Program-made: the position numbers and the translations under genes
Source of the DNA: Verpa conica
Taxonomy: Eukaryota > Ascomycota > Pezizomycetes > Pezizales > Morchellaceae
Direction of reading: 5' to 3'
Length of the DNA: 64,000 nucleotides
Assembly: GCA_033030425.1 (NCBI GenBank)
Contig: JAUFSD010000018.1
Coordinates: 1-64,000 of the forward strand
The notes under the pieces: generated by a model
What the model saw: only the letters and a program-made list of their open reading frames with translations
Told to the model about the DNA's origin: nothing
Database searches by the model: none
Shown here: positions 1-12,032 of the stretch, in pieces
Numbering within the stretch: the first letter of the stretch is position 1
Layout: every line of letters starts with the position of its first letter

Positions 1-1544
1 CCCCACGACATACAAGGACTAACTGTGACTTTTCCGCCATTATAAACTAACCACGCGCGAACCACAAAAAACACGCGGGTCCACGGGGTAACGGGGGGTG
101 CCACGAGTTTTGGGGTTTCCCACCTGGAGGTTCACCCCTGCGCTGGGCCTGCGCCAGAGAGGGGCAAGGTCCCAGCAAAGGTGCGCCGAGAAAGAGGGCC
201 GAGTGACAGCCCGTGACGCACGCGAGAGAGGTACCAAGACAGCCAGAAAAGGGGCCCAGAGGCGCCCAAGAAGTCACTGGACACACAGAGTGTCGTCAGG
301 GGGCGAGCCCAGAGAAAAACACCCACACTCCAGTACTCACAAAAAGAGCCCGGGAGAAAAACCGAGTGATTTTCCATGACTCGTGCCACCATGCCCAAAG
401 ACAAAAAGCCAAGCGGCGCCACAGCAGGTCTCACAAGCAGGCAGGCAGGTAGGGGGTGCTAGGGCAGACGTGGGGTCTCTGGCGCAGGGGGGTGGGGTAG
501 GGGTACGGCGCAAGCGCAGCTTGCTGGCAGTCAGCGAACGCCTAGGGGAGTACCTTACCGTGGCGAGGGCCGAGGTCCAGGCGCCGAGAGAGAAGTACCT
601 GGACAGGCAAAGGTAAAAAAGAGAAGTCACAGGACATCAACTCCACTGTCAGTCAGGCCCCACAAAGAAAAAAGACTACACTCCCTTACTCAGAGAACGA
701 AACCGCGACAAAAACCGAGTGATTTCTCATGATTCGCGCAGTCGATCCCCCCCACCAAGCGCAGCAAGCAAGCAGACAAGCGAGCAGCGACACAGCGACT
801 GCAGGCAGGCAGGGGGCGCTAGGAGAGACGTGGAGTGTCTAGGGCAGGGGGGTGGGGGTAGGGCGCAGGCGCAGGTTGCTAGCAGTCAGCGAACGCCTAA
901 GCGTGGACCGCACTGTGGCGAGAGTCGAGGTCCAGGTGCCGAGAGAGAAGTACCTGGAGAAGTAAAAGTGCATACAAAGAATCTCAGGACATCTAGACCA
1001 CTGTCAATAAGGTCCCACTGTGAAAAAAGACTGCACTCCCCTACTCAAAAGTAGAAACCGCGACAGAAACCGAGTGATTTCTCATGATTCGCGCAGTCGC
1101 GCCCCCCCCACCAAGCGCAGCAAGCAGGCAAGCAAGCAGCGCCACAGCGACTGCAGGCAGGCAGGGGGTGCTGGGGCAGACGTCAGGTGCCTAGGGCAGG
1201 GGTTTAGGGCGCAGGGGGGGTGGGGTACGACGCAGCTTGTCAGCGGTCAGCGAAGTCACGAGTCGCGGCCGCAAAGTGGCGAGGGCCGAGGTCCAGGTGC
1301 CGAGAGGGAAGTACCTGGACAGGTAGAAGTGCATACAAAGGATCTCAGGACACCTAGACCACTGTCAGTCAGTCCCCAGAGTGAAAAAAGACTGCACCCC
1401 CCCACTCAAGAGTCGAAGTCGTGACATGGACCGAGTGATATCTCGTGACTCGTGCGACTACGCAAGCAGGCAGGCAGCAGGCAGACAAGCAGGCAGGCAA
1501 GCAGGCAAGCAGGCAGCGACGTCAGAGACAGTCCCCAGGCAGGT

Positions 1545-1800
1545 AGGGGGCTGCAAGGCGCCGTGCAGGTCAATATGCAGCACTGCATTGCGCGCCATGG
1601 TCCAGAGCTCAGGGTGATCGAGCAACCTGCAGCGGCGCGCAGGCGAGAGGCAAGCGAGGAAGTACCCGACCATGTCCAGGTACATAGAGAGAGAGCTTAT
1701 GACCCCCAAGACACTGTCTGATTGTTCCTCTGTAGAAATAAAGATACACAGGGGACTACAAAAGCTGCCAAAACCTTGCTCCCAGCTGAAAACTGCCTTG
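1545..1800. repeat. 260-bp repeat unit B, first of three copies
   Basis: Sequence beginning near gtcaatatgcagcactgc and running through ctctgtagaaataaagataca recurs at 3135-3390 and 5390-5650 with few changes. It follows the 357-bp array each time. Function unknown. Confidence 0.75.
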
Positions 1801-1984
1801 GATCGAGCAGGTCCCGTGGCTGCGCTGAAGCAGCGCCACAGTGACGTTTGCAGCAGGCAGGTGGGGGTAGGACTGCAGCGCAGGAGGTCTATATGGGGGG
1901 TTCATATGGGGGTGCAGCGCAGTCAATATGGAGGGTCTATATGGGCCTGGAGCAATGTTAGCGCTGCCATAAGACAGCCTCACA

Positions 1985-2810
1985 GCTCCACAAATAATGT
2001 CCTGGTACCTCTGTATGATACCTACAGGAGGCAATTGGGCGCCCAAGCTTTGTCGTCCGCCAGGTATATGACAATAGTGAGAGAGTCCCATATATGTCAT
2101 ACAGCGCCTAGGGACGCTTAGGTGGATGTATTGCAGTCGCTGTATGACGCCCAGTAGCTGCCATTGCATTGAGTGGAGAGGTGCTGTACAGCACCTAGAG
2201 CTTCAGTCTTTGAGAGCTCCCACCTGTCATACAGCAGGTCCTAGGTTCTTATAGGAGTGGTCCTGGACCGCTGTACGACACCTAGAGCTTCAGTCTTCTA
2301 GAGCCCCCCACCTGTCATACAGCAGAGACTGCTCGAGTCAAGAACAGCCCCACCTGTCGTACAGGGCATATCTCTCATGTTCTGGACCAGGGTATATCTC
2401 CTGTACAGGACGTTCATGCCAATTGGAAACGAGTCCTTGGGGTGCTGTGCAGCAGCAAGACCTCCATATTCGGACCAAGTCCTATCTGCTGTACAGGGAC
2501 AAAAGCTCGCTTGGGAGAGTCTCCTCTGGCTGTCGTACAGTGGGATATGACAGATATGGTACTTTCGCCTAGCTGTCATACAGTAAGAAGTGACATATAT
2601 TGGATCTTTGTTTAGTTGTCATACAGCGAGAAAAGACAGATATAGGACTTAGGCGTTGTGGTCATACAGCGAGAAAAGACATATATGAGGGGCTTCAGCA
2701 AGCGCAGTACTGCAGCAGCCAACACAGGAGAGAACACCCACTCCGCCCTGTACATCAGCTGGGATCACAAGCTATTCTAAATGCTGTCGTACAGGCGAAA
2801 AGACCTCCTG
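1985..2810. repeat. Cluster of CTGTCRTACAG interrupted palindromes
   Basis: The 11-mer CTGTCRTACAG (arms CTGT/ACAG) occurs exactly at 2224, 2312, 2353, 2530, 2573 and 2784, with one-mismatch forms at 2616 and 2659 and variants such as ctgtacag in between. Spacing is irregular (about 40-180 bp). The motif is found only in copy 1 of the repeat block. Confidence 0.7.
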
Positions 2811-3484
2811 CGCAGCTGTCTAAAAACTGCCGTGGGCCAGAGACTGCCTCCTACAGTGGATCGAGTGAAAAAAGGGCGAGAATCTACCCCTAACCCCCTT
2901 CTCACACAATGAAAAACCCATTAAATGCAAGGTATCACAGGACATATAAACCACTGTCAGCCAGGCCCTACTGTGAAAAAAGACTGCACCTCCCCACTCA
3001 ACAGTGGAAATCGTGACATAGGCCGAGTGATATCTCGTGACTCGTGCGACTGCGCAAGCAAGCAAGCAAGCAGGCAATAGGCAAGCAGGCGACGCCACAG
3101 AGACGTCAGAGAGAGACCCCCAGGCAGCTAGGCAGGCTGCAAGGCGTCCTGCAGGTCAATATGCAGCACTGCATTGCGCACCATGGTCGAGAGCTCAGGG
3201 TGATCGAGCAACCTGCAGCAGCGCGCAGCCGAGAGGCAAGCGAGGAGGTACCCGACCATGTCCAGGTACATAGAGAGAGAGCTTGTGACCGCCAAGACAC
3301 TTTCTGATTGTCCCTCTCTAGAAATAAAGATACAAAGGGGACTACAAAAGTCGCCAAAATCTCGCACCCAGCCGAAAACCACCATGGATCGAGCAAGTCC
3401 CACAGCTATGAAGAAGCAACGCCACAGCGACGTCTGCAGCAGGTGGGGGGTAGGGCTGCAGCGCAGGAGGGTCTATATGGGGGA

Positions 3485-3650
3485 CTCCTGCTCGGGGGTG
3501 GACAAAGCAGCAGCAGAGGACTCCCGTCTGGGAGTAGCCTAATAGTAAGAAGCATAAAAAGACTACTCGGGTGAGTCCTATGCTCCTGAGCGGGAGCCAC
3601 ACCAAGTCACTCCTGCCCGGGAGTCAACCACTCTATGGCGGGAGTCAGAG
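3485..3650. repeat. Cluster of ACTCCCGNCCGGGAGT palindromes (with 5695-5860)
   Basis: The 16-bp near-palindrome ACTCCYGYCYGGGAGT is seen at 3520-3535 and 3609-3624, and in the duplicate block at 5697-5712 and 5733-5748, together with half-site versions such as gcgggagtc. It could form hairpins in single-stranded DNA or RNA. No function is inferred. Confidence 0.7.
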
Positions 3651-3809
3651 GACTGCTTTAAGCAAAAAAGCGAGTTTCTAGCCATAGCCCTAAGGCTTGA
3701 CACCCCTTTTTGCCCTATAATGTAAAAACCATGGAGTTTAGCGATTCTAAATGTATGGGTCGATTCGCCTTCCTTTTCTCTATTGATTCCTGCTTTCAGC
3801 GCTCGGAAA

Positions 3810-5940
3810 ATCTCAGGGTATATAAGGACTAACTGTCACTTTTCCGCCATTATAGTACCCGGGAGAAAAACCGAGTGATTTTCCATGACTCGTGCAGCCA
3901 CGCTTAGGGACAAAAGGCAAGCAGCGCCACAGCAAGCCTGACAAGCAAGCAGGCAGGTAGGGGGTGCTAGGGCAGACGTGGGGTCTCTGGCGCAGGGGGG
4001 TGGGGGTGGGGGTAGGGGTAGGGCGCAGGTTGCTGGCAGGCAGGCAGCGAAAGCGTAGGCAAGAACCGTACCGTGGCGAGGGACGACGCCCAGGCGCCGA
4101 GAGAGATGTACCTGGACAGGCAAAAGTAAAGAAGAGAAGTTACAAGACATCAGCCCCACTGTCAGACAGGACCCACAAAGAAAAAAGACTGCACTCCCTC
4201 ACTCAAAAAACGAAACCGCGACAAAAACCGAGTGATTTTCCATGACTCGCGCAGTCGCCCCCCCCCCAAGCGCAGCAAGCAAGCAAGCAGCGCCACAGCG
4301 ACTGCAGGCAGGCAGGGGGTGCTAGGAGAGACGTGGGGTGTCTAGGGCAGGGGGGGTGAGGTAGGGCGCAGGCGCAGGTTGCTAGCAGTCAGCGAACGCT
4401 TAGGCGTGGACCCACCGTGGCGAGAGTCGAGGTCCAGGTGCCGAGACAGAAGTACCTGGACAAGTAGAAGTGCATACAAAGGATCTCAGGACATCTAGAC
4501 CACTGCCAGTTAGGCCCCACAAAGAAAAAAGACTGCACCCCCCACTCAAAAATAGAAACCGCGACATAAACCGAGTGATTTCTCATGACTCGCGCAGTCG
4601 CCCTCCACCAAGCGCGGCAAGCAAGCCTAGGAGAGACGCCACAGCGACTGCAGGTAGGCAGGGGGTGCTAGGGTAGACGTGGGGTGCCTGGGGCAGGGGC
4701 TTAGGGCGCAGGGGGGTGGGGGGTAGGGCGCAGGTTGTCAGCAGTCAGCGAGGGCCTAGGCGAGAACCGTACCATGGCGAGGGTCGACGTCCGGGTACTG
4801 AGAGAGAAGTACCTGGACAAGCAAAAGTGGAAGGAGAAGTTACAGGACATCTAGACCACTGTCAGTTAGGTCCCACTGTGAACAAAGACTGCACTCCCCC
4901 ACTCAAAAACCGAAATCGCGACAAAAACCGAGTGATTTCCCATGATTCGCGCAGTCACGCCCCCCCCCACCAAGTGCAGCAAGCAAGCAAGCCTAGGAGA
5001 GACGCCACAGCGACTGCAGGTAGGCAGGGGGTGCTAGGGTAGACGTGGGGTGCCTGGGGTAGGGGTAGAGGTAGGGCGCAGGGCGCAGGTTGTCAGCAGT
5101 CAGCGAAATCACGAGTCTCGGCCGCAAAGTGGCAGAGATCGAGGTCCAGGTGCCGAGTCAGAAGTACCTGGACAAGGGAAAGTGCATACAAAGGATCTCA
5201 GGACATCTAGACCACTGTCTGTTAGATCTCACAGTGAAAATAGACTGCACCCCCCCACTCAAGAATCGAAATCGTGACATGGACCGAGTGATATCTCGTG
5301 ACTCGTGAGACAAGCAGCAGCAGGCAAGCAGGCAAGCAGGCAGACAAGCAGGCAGCGACGTCAGGAACAGGGCCCAGGCAGCTAGGCAAGCTGAAAGGCG
5401 TCGAGTAGGTCAATATGCAGTACTGCACCGCGCGCCGTGGTCGAGAGCTCACGGTGATCGGGCAACCTGCAGCAGCGCGCAGGCGAGAAGCAAGCGAGGA
5501 AGTACCCGACCATGTTCAGGAACATAGACAGAGAGCCTATGACCGCCAAAACACTGTCTGATTGTCCCTCTCTAGAAATAAAGATACACAAGGCACTACA
5601 AAAGTCGCCAAAATCTCGCTCCCAGCGGAAAACCACGGCTGCGCAGAAGCAACGCCACAGCAGCGCCTGTAGCAGGCGCTCAAGCAGGTGGGGGGTACTC
5701 CCGCCCGGGAGTGGGCAAAGCGGCAGCAGAGGACTCCCGTCCGGGAGTAGCCTAGCAGTAAAAAGTATAAAACGACTACTCGGGTGAGCCCTATTCTCCT
5801 GAGCGGGAGCCACACTAAGTCACTCCCGGCAGTGGACCACTCTATGGCGGGAGTCAGAGGATTGCTTTAAGCAAAAAAGCGAGTTTCTAGCCATAGCCCT
5901 AAGGCTTGATACGCCTTTTCACCCTATAATATCTGTCGGG
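3810..5940. repeat. Repeat block copy 2: same units in the same order
   Basis: The marker motif recurs at about 3868, 4227, 4569, 4927 and 5284 (spacing 342-359 bp), followed by the second unit type at 5390-5650, a palindrome cluster at 5695-5860 and the same terminal motif ccatagccctaaggcttga at about 5890. Its beginning, aaggactaactgtcacttttcc at 3826, matches the sequence at position 15 of the window, so copy 1 probably begins near there. The block is therefore a shorter duplicate of copy 1, lacking the 1880-3000 part. No coding evidence. Confidence 0.8.
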
Positions 5941-6170
5941 CAACAATGTCTGACATCTCAAGGAGGAGGAGGTTTCTGTCGCTCAACAGTAGGTAGCAGC
6001 CACAAAAGCCCCCAAAGCTGTCGGGCGACAGACAGCAGCAGCCTAGCGCAGGTCCAGTACGGTCGAGCGACAGAAAGCTGCAGGCATACTGAGACAAAAG
6101 CTGTTGTCCAACAGCAATTATTGACGGCAACTCTCGTCTTTTTGTTGAGCGACAGTTGACCCTAACCCAG
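5930..6170. repeat. Cluster of CTGTCGGGCGACAG-type palindromes
   Basis: The inverted motif CTGTYG-N2-CRACAG occurs at 5976-5989, 6018-6031 and 6101-6114, with partial copies at 5935 and 6146. It starts exactly where repeat copy 2 ends and uses a different motif from the other two clusters. Confidence 0.65.
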
Positions 6171-6359
6171 GTCACATAACAGGAAAAAACCGTATAATTT
6201 TAAACACTTTTAATTCGAGCGAAAAGATACAAGAAATGAAGATACAGGTCCAACTTATAAGTACATAACACAATTTTAGCCAGGAATACAAATCTCATAG
6301 CTTAAAAAAATACCACTTCTTAACTATTCTAGCTAAAAGACAAATCCTACAGTTACTCA

Positions 6360-7541
6360 CTATACAGGGACATCAAACCTCTCTAGAGAGGTTACCATAC
6401 CCGAAGAACTGGCGGAAATTAAATCTTTGAAATTCTGAGCCTTTCCCTCCCAAGCCGTCTCATCGAACAGCCATTCGGACACATTGAATTTTATCATTAC
6501 CGTTGACTTCGAAGCCTTGCTCTTCCCGTCTGTTTTCTCGGACATCTTTGCACCCGCCTCGAAGTTGAGTAGGCGTAGCTTTACATCTAGGGTCCCCGAT
6601 CCATGATCATACTCATATACGGTTGCCCACGTCAAATATTGCAGTGTCTTCCCGCATTTCGACGTATGGCGGATGCTGTTAACGACCGCTCCGAGGACCT
6701 GTCTCATGGAAACCATAGCTGTTTCGGGGACGGAGAAGCCACCCAAGGCATTATTGAGGGTTTCTGGGTTCAGGGCAGATGACTTATGTGTTTGAGTCTC
6801 CGTATTGACAAGGTTGCCTTCGAAACTAAGGCACCCCGACTCCGCTCTTAAATACCAATCTGTGGTCTTGAAGAGAAAACTTGCTACGGCGTTGGTGTCC
6901 TCTTTTCCATCTAAACCTATAAAAGCCCCCTCCAATCGTTTCTTGGCGACTTCTTTCTGTTGGAATGAGTGACACTCTGTGAAGTTAAGTGTGGCGAATA
7001 CGGGGCGTGGCAACACCGGAGGAATAGAATCCCAGATGGTCCGGCAGGGTAACCAGGCGGGGGAATAGTATAACCGACGGAAGGAAATTCTATCCAAGCA
7101 TCGGAAGAATTGTATGGTAACGGATTGGCTTTTACTTTGTATTAGGATTACGGAATGTTTTTATGTTAGCGGATTTGTAACTTTATAAGCAGGCTTCTCC
7201 TGCGTCTTTCTTTAGGTATCAATCAAGTTTGTCTTCAGTTATATCTATCTCTAGTATACATTGAGCCTATTGTTTTTCACTTTCTCGATAAAATGAGAGG
7301 AATAGGTTCGAAAATTTTGAATTTTTTCCTTCTTCTTTCGAACTTCAGGCTGCATGCTTTTTTTTATTTCTTCCGTATCAAAGTGGACGTAGTACGTATG
7401 ATCCATACCGTTGAGCACTGCGCCTGTAAACTTGGGGGGGGGAGCCAATTCCACTTGGACTCTGCCTGGAAAGATGGAAAGGAGTGAATCTGCCGCAGTA
7501 GAAAGAGACCGGCCCATGACGTGTCTGTCAAATGTAGGCAT
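6360..7541 (-). CDS. Unrecognised two-exon gene, family shared with 9.9-11.7 kb
   Basis: Two open stretches on the minus strand, 7541-7251 (first methionine at 7541) and 7097-6360, are probably exons of one gene; the exact intron between them was not fixed, and the second stretch has no usable ATG near its start. The second exon encodes about 245 residues with no motif I recognise. It resembles the protein at 9903-11696: IPPVLPRPVF near the start, a middle helix-rich stretch, then LTWATVYEYDHGSGTLDVKL against a similar beta-strand stretch, and both end in a similar VPV tail. No signal peptide or membrane segment is visible. Function unknown; possibly a lineage-specific duplicated family. Confidence 0.55.
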
Positions 7542-7544
7542 TGT

Positions 7545-9266
7545 AAAGCAGTAAGGGACTTGGTAAAGGTGGTCTAAAAGGTGGTCTGTTACTCGTATTC
7601 AAGAGGGGTATTTCAGATCTAGAGAGTTTTTGAAGAGAAAAGAGCTCTAACAAAGTGAGAGATTATAGGAATAATTATATAGTACGATCAAGACTTGCGT
7701 TACCAGCGGTAAACCTTCGGTATCCTCTACTTTCACGTGTTTCGGGCGCATTTCAGGGTGGTTGGATACCCATAAGTCCTGACGCTTTAAGAATGGACTT
7801 CTACTTGGTACCATACAAGGCTACATCGGGTATACGGTTATTGGTCGTATGCAATAGTTGTCCTAAAAATGCCAGCACTTTATAGGTAAATATTTGACTT
7901 GATTCAACTCAATTTGTGAGTTCGCTAGACTCCTGACGTAGTTAGGTGGCCACTAATAGTGAGTAAAACCTTATCGTCGCTGGTCATTACAGAATTAATT
8001 TATCATAGCCTGGTACACGTCAGGTGTGGGGTGCATACGTCTATCTCAGTGATGATCGGGGGCAGAAGCATTTCAAGTAGCATATCACAAATCACTCTAG
8101 TGTAGTGCTCGTCGCGATCCACAAAATCAAGCTGGGGTTTAAGCATCGTTTATCCCATGTTTGTGGAACATAGGTAGACCAGGCTTTACATGCTACTTTT
8201 AGAGGTTCTAGATATCAATCCTACCACAGAATTCCGTAATACCGATTTTCTCAGGTGAACAGGTTTGTGATAGGTGAACGCTTGCTACTGGAGGTAAGCC
8301 ACCTAAGTGGCTAAATGTGTTATAGCAAAGGAAATCAGGGCTGAAAAAAGGATTTTCGGTGAGAATGTCTTCCGTCGGGAGCTCAGGACTGGATGGGACT
8401 AATAGCTGTGGGGTGTCTAGTCCTGACTTGAATATGCCCTCGGGCGTGCAAGGCTAAAACTACAAACTACCCTAATGCCGCTAGACATTATTACTCCGGG
8501 CAGGCAAGAAGTGCCTGGGGTGCAAGTCTCGGGCAAGAGGGTTTTGGTTCGACGTGTTAGTGTCTCAAAATTAAAATGTACCTTCAATTGGTTAATATAA
8601 AACTTGCATCTTCGAGTACTTCATATCTGCCCTGAGTATAACTACGTGAACTAGAAAGGAAATGAGTTATGTTTTAGCTGTACTGGCCCATGAATAGCTG
8701 TTCGGAGCCCTGCGGGCCCAAATAAAATACGCGGGGGCTACAGGGCGTCACTAACCGCCGGACCTCTATATCCCTGTAGTCCTCGGGATACCCAGCTCTG
8801 AATATGCTGTATCTCATAGTCTGCCTCTAGAGTAGTCGTAAGCTTCTAGTGTTTGAGGAATTCGTGTGGCAGAGAAGATTGACAAACGTGGAATAGGAGG
8901 TTCAGAGTTTTTATTCGACCTTTAGATTTTTGTGGTGGTGGTTTTAGTAGCAAGATTGGCTGTTAAACCCCTTTTTAGCAGACCTGGCAAGCGAGACTAG
9001 CTAATAGATAGCCTCTCAGAAAGACTTGACAACGCCCAAGAATTGGTTGAGACTTAGAAGTTCTTCTGGTACGGAGATACCGGAGATAGCCAATTTACCG
9101 AGTCAATACGTTACTTCGGCATATGGACACGGGGGACCTCCTAGATATACATACATGTTATAATCTACCGTTACCAGTGAAAGTACTCGAGGCAGATAGA
9201 AAGTACCCAACAATACAAGTCTAATTACCAATTGATAGGCGTTGCGCACTAGGGAGATTTCCCGAA
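7545..9266. other. No gene recognised
   Basis: AT-rich to mixed sequence with only short open frames. A G+C-rich stretch around 8690-8790 contains small inverted repeats reminiscent of decayed MITE sequence, but no boundaries could be drawn. Confidence 0.5.
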
Positions 9267-9393
9267 TACTTGTAAAGCGCTGACGTTTTTGGAACGGGCT
9301 GATATTGCATACCATACAAAATCATAGACTTGGCACATTTTTGTATGGTATGCAATAGCAGTCCATTCCACAAACGTCAGCGATTTACGAGTA
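9267..9393. mobile_element. 127-bp foldback MITE
   Basis: The left arm (tactTGTAAAGCGCTGACG..) and the reverse complement of the right arm match over about 55 bp with a few mismatches, so the sequence folds into one long hairpin. A second copy lies at 53133-53250, and a partial arm (aaaacgtcagcggtttac) at about 32906. No target duplication is clear. Confidence 0.7.
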
Positions 9394-9902
9394 AAGAGTC
9401 CTTGCCCAAGACTTGCATTATCGGATACTTGCTGCCTAACTCGAGTATGCTCAGGTTTTTTTTACCTGGAGAGTAATCGAGTCGATCCGATAAAATTATG
9501 ACAGGTCACAAGCGAAATCCAATGTTGTTGCACTTATACTTGCATTGATACTTAGTCTGATAGGATTTGCTGATACTGACTGCAGGAAATACTCAGGAGG
9601 AGAGTGCGGTTTCGGTTTTCAAATCAGTGGCAATCGGACCAGAATTCCATTCCCCGGAAGGCAAGTTAACCAATCTTGAATTAATTCTTTATCCGCCCGT
9701 TGGTTTGTATTCGAGGTGGCGTCATTCAAGATACAGCCACCGGCAATATTATTGTAGAAAAACAATTGGTGAGTAGGGGTACTATGAGAATCTTCGCTGA
9801 GAGCACGAAAGACCCACTCCAGAGATCTCAGACCCCATGTTTCTATAATAATCTTGCTGGAGGCTGTACGCGAACTATTGACTGCCTACGTCGATAGCCC
9901 CT

Positions 9903-11696
9903 TTGTGCGTCTTATCGGCGTATCTTCCAAACAACACTCCCTGCTATGATGGTGATTCATGTGTGTCTCTCTTAGTCTTGATTAGTAGACCTGTAGTCTT
10001 GTATGAACATTGGGGGACTTGTAATGTTCCGTTGATTACACCTGGAGAAATCTTCAGGTGTTCTCCCACCTATCCTACGCCCATCGTTAGAACTTCTCGC
10101 TCCGTTCCATCTTATACTAAACTACTAAACCTACATTACCGGTCTGGTCTCAACGAAGACGTCCTTCACGTTGCTATGTCAAAAATAGTATATAATCGGA
10201 GAGCTCCTGCTGGCTCGACTTACGGCCACGAAGATATCGAGGTTTTTGTCAATATCCCACACAGCTTTGGTGCCGAAATAGAACATCTCCAGAAAAACGT
10301 AGACACTACTGTTCGCTGGGCAGCCACCATAGCTACAGACCAGACCCGCAAAAAGATTAAGACCAAAGAGTTACCGGTAAACGATGACGTCGCTAAGGAG
10401 ACCTACCGTGTAAAGGTTCTTCGCACTGTCTACGACAAGCACGCGTTCTGGTTATCTTCCACCGTACATTCCACCGTCTCTAAGACAACCATCACCTCCG
10501 GATCAGACTTCAGTGTACACTCACTAATCAGCAACCTCATTGCGATTAAGCCTGCAGAGGTTCTGCTACCATTTGCAATAAAGTTCCTACGAAAGGCCGG
10601 CAAGGATATACTTAAAAGGCGCCCAGGTCATGAAGATAATAATGTCTGGTATACTGTGACCTACTTCAAGTATGATGAGAAAGCCCAAAATATCCAGGCT
10701 AGCCTACAGGTAGTTGAGATGCGGTTGAAGGCGACACATAACTGGCAAGAAGTCCAAGGTACGGGATCACCTACCTCAAACACCCCTCAGACACCAGCTC
10801 AGATAAATCAAGGCCCGGAGCATCCACCCCAACCGTACCATGAAAAGCCCAAACCAACTCATGAACTCACTAGTAAGGCCAACGGGGCCAACGGGGCCAG
10901 GAAGGGAAAAGTCCGAAAACCCAATCCCAAAATAAACGGGGAAGATGATAAAAAGATCGATAGTCCGCCACAGATACCAGGTGCTACCCAGGCCGAGGAT
11001 CGACCAGCCGAAGCCCAGAAAGACAATATCAGAGATAACTGGGGTGGAAAGAGTCCTAAACACAACATCTTTACCCAACCGGATAAGATCCCAGAGTCCA
11101 TCCTCCAAGAGTTCCAAGACGAAAAACCCAACTTAGAAGGGACAAGTTCCTGCCGGAAGTGCCCGGAGTCAAAAAGAGACGGTATATCCTCCGAAGACTT
11201 ATCGACAGCAGCCCCGGATCCAAAAGAAGACAGCGTAGGTCCCGGAGGATCATCCGCAGCAGCCTTAACGCCAAAAGAAGACAGCATAGGTTCCGAAGAC
11301 CCACCTATAGCAACCTTAGAGCCAAAAGAAGAGAGTATAGGCCCTTGGCGACCGTCCCAGACGACTTTAGTGCCTAAAGGAGACTCCCCAGATACAGTAG
11401 GCTCATATCGCGTTAACCTAGCTCGCGACATGGAGAATGTCACCCAGAAAATCCAGGCTCGAGGCTCAGCCCACAACCCCGACAGTCATACAAACAAACG
11501 CCAAAGTATTTTCAACGGACTTTTACTACGCCGGAAAAAGAATCCTGCCATCCAAATCATGAGAGTCGAGCTGGCCTTTACAGTGGTGCAATACGACTTC
11601 AATAACATGGCTTTTGAGCTACTGGGATCGACTCTCCAGGATACACTCGACGCGATAGCAAAAGAGCAAGTTCAAGTTCCGGTCCCCCTTAAGTAG
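9903..11696 (+). CDS. Unrecognised protein with long disordered insert, paralogue of 6.4 kb gene
   Basis: A long open frame of 597 codons; it opens without an ATG, the first in-frame ATG is at 10176, and an upstream exon is likely because cttcag at about 10050 could be an acceptor. The first ~280 residues and the last ~50 resemble the protein at 6360-7541. Between them lies a ~200-residue insert rich in P, K, S, D and E, with an imperfect four-fold repeat of a PKEDSxG type (about 11215-11390). The insert would be an intrinsically disordered linker. No catalytic motif, signal peptide or membrane helix is seen. It is not clearly broken: no stop interrupts the frame. Function unknown. Confidence 0.55.
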   Translation: MCVLSAYLPNNTPCYDGDSCVSLLVLISRPVVLYEHWGTCNVPLITPGEIFRCSPTYPTPIVRTSRSVPSYTKLLNLHYRSGLNEDVLHVAMSKIVYNRRAPAGSTYGHEDIEVFVNIPHSFGAEIEHLQKNVDTTVRWAATIATDQTRKKIKTKELPVNDDVAKETYRVKVLRTVYDKHAFWLSSTVHSTVSKTTITSGSDFSVHSLISNLIAIKPAEVLLPFAIKFLRKAGKDILKRRPGHEDNNVWYTVTYFKYDEKAQNIQASLQVVEMRLKATHNWQEVQGTGSPTSNTPQTPAQINQGPEHPPQPYHEKPKPTHELTSKANGANGARKGKVRKPNPKINGEDDKKIDSPPQIPGATQAEDRPAEAQKDNIRDNWGGKSPKHNIFTQPDKIPESILQEFQDEKPNLEGTSSCRKCPESKRDGISSEDLSTAAPDPKEDSVGPGGSSAAALTPKEDSIGSEDPPIATLEPKEESIGPWRPSQTTLVPKGDSPDTVGSYRVNLARDMENVTQKIQARGSAHNPDSHTNKRQSIFNGLLLRRKKNPAIQIMRVELAFTVVQYDFNNMAFELLGSTLQDTLDAIAKEQVQVPVPLK

Positions 11697-11836
11697 TCTG
11701 GTGACATGATGTTGGAAACCCTTGTTATTGATCTGACCTCCTTCATCTCATTTTGTATTTCATTCTTCCATCATAGCATAAAAAACCGGCCTTTTTCATA
11801 TTTCTTTTAGTCGAATTATGGGTAGTTATGAAAAGT

Positions 11837-12032
11837 CAATTCTTGATCAGTGCATCGGGTGACACAATAATTAGATAGGTATAGGTAACATATTGGTTTT
11901 TGAATCTAGAAATACAGCATTAATGATTATATACTCAATTCTTGATCAGTGCATCGGGTGACACAATAATTAGATAGGTATAGGTAACATATTGGTTTTT
12001 GAATCTAGAAATACAGCATTAATGATTATATA
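11837..12032. repeat. 98-bp perfect tandem duplication
   Basis: A 98-bp unit starting caattcttgatcagtgcatc is present twice in direct, adjacent order with no visible difference, which suggests a recent duplication. It lies 140 bp downstream of the 9.9-kb gene. Confidence 0.85.

Larger units (their letters stand above)
337..3725. repeat. Repeat block copy 1: 357-bp tandem units plus palindrome clusters
   Basis: A unit marked by the motif accgagtgatttctcatga recurs at about 361, 714, 1070 and 1430 and again at 3021, a spacing of 353-360 bp. Each unit runs through CAAGCAGG-type runs, a G-rich run and the motif aagtacctggaca. The array is followed by a second unit type (1545-1800, repeated at 3135-3390) and by a palindrome-rich part (1985-2810 and 3485-3650). 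It ends with the motif ccatagccctaaggcttga at about 3680. Many short open frames run through it, but they follow the repeat and none resembles a known protein, so I read the block as non-coding satellite-like or element-derived DNA. Confidence 0.85.

Noticed and set aside
40..5815. Many open frames of 60-149 codons in the first 6 kb
   Set aside because: They follow tandem repeat units on both strands and overlap each other; composition, not coding, keeps them open.
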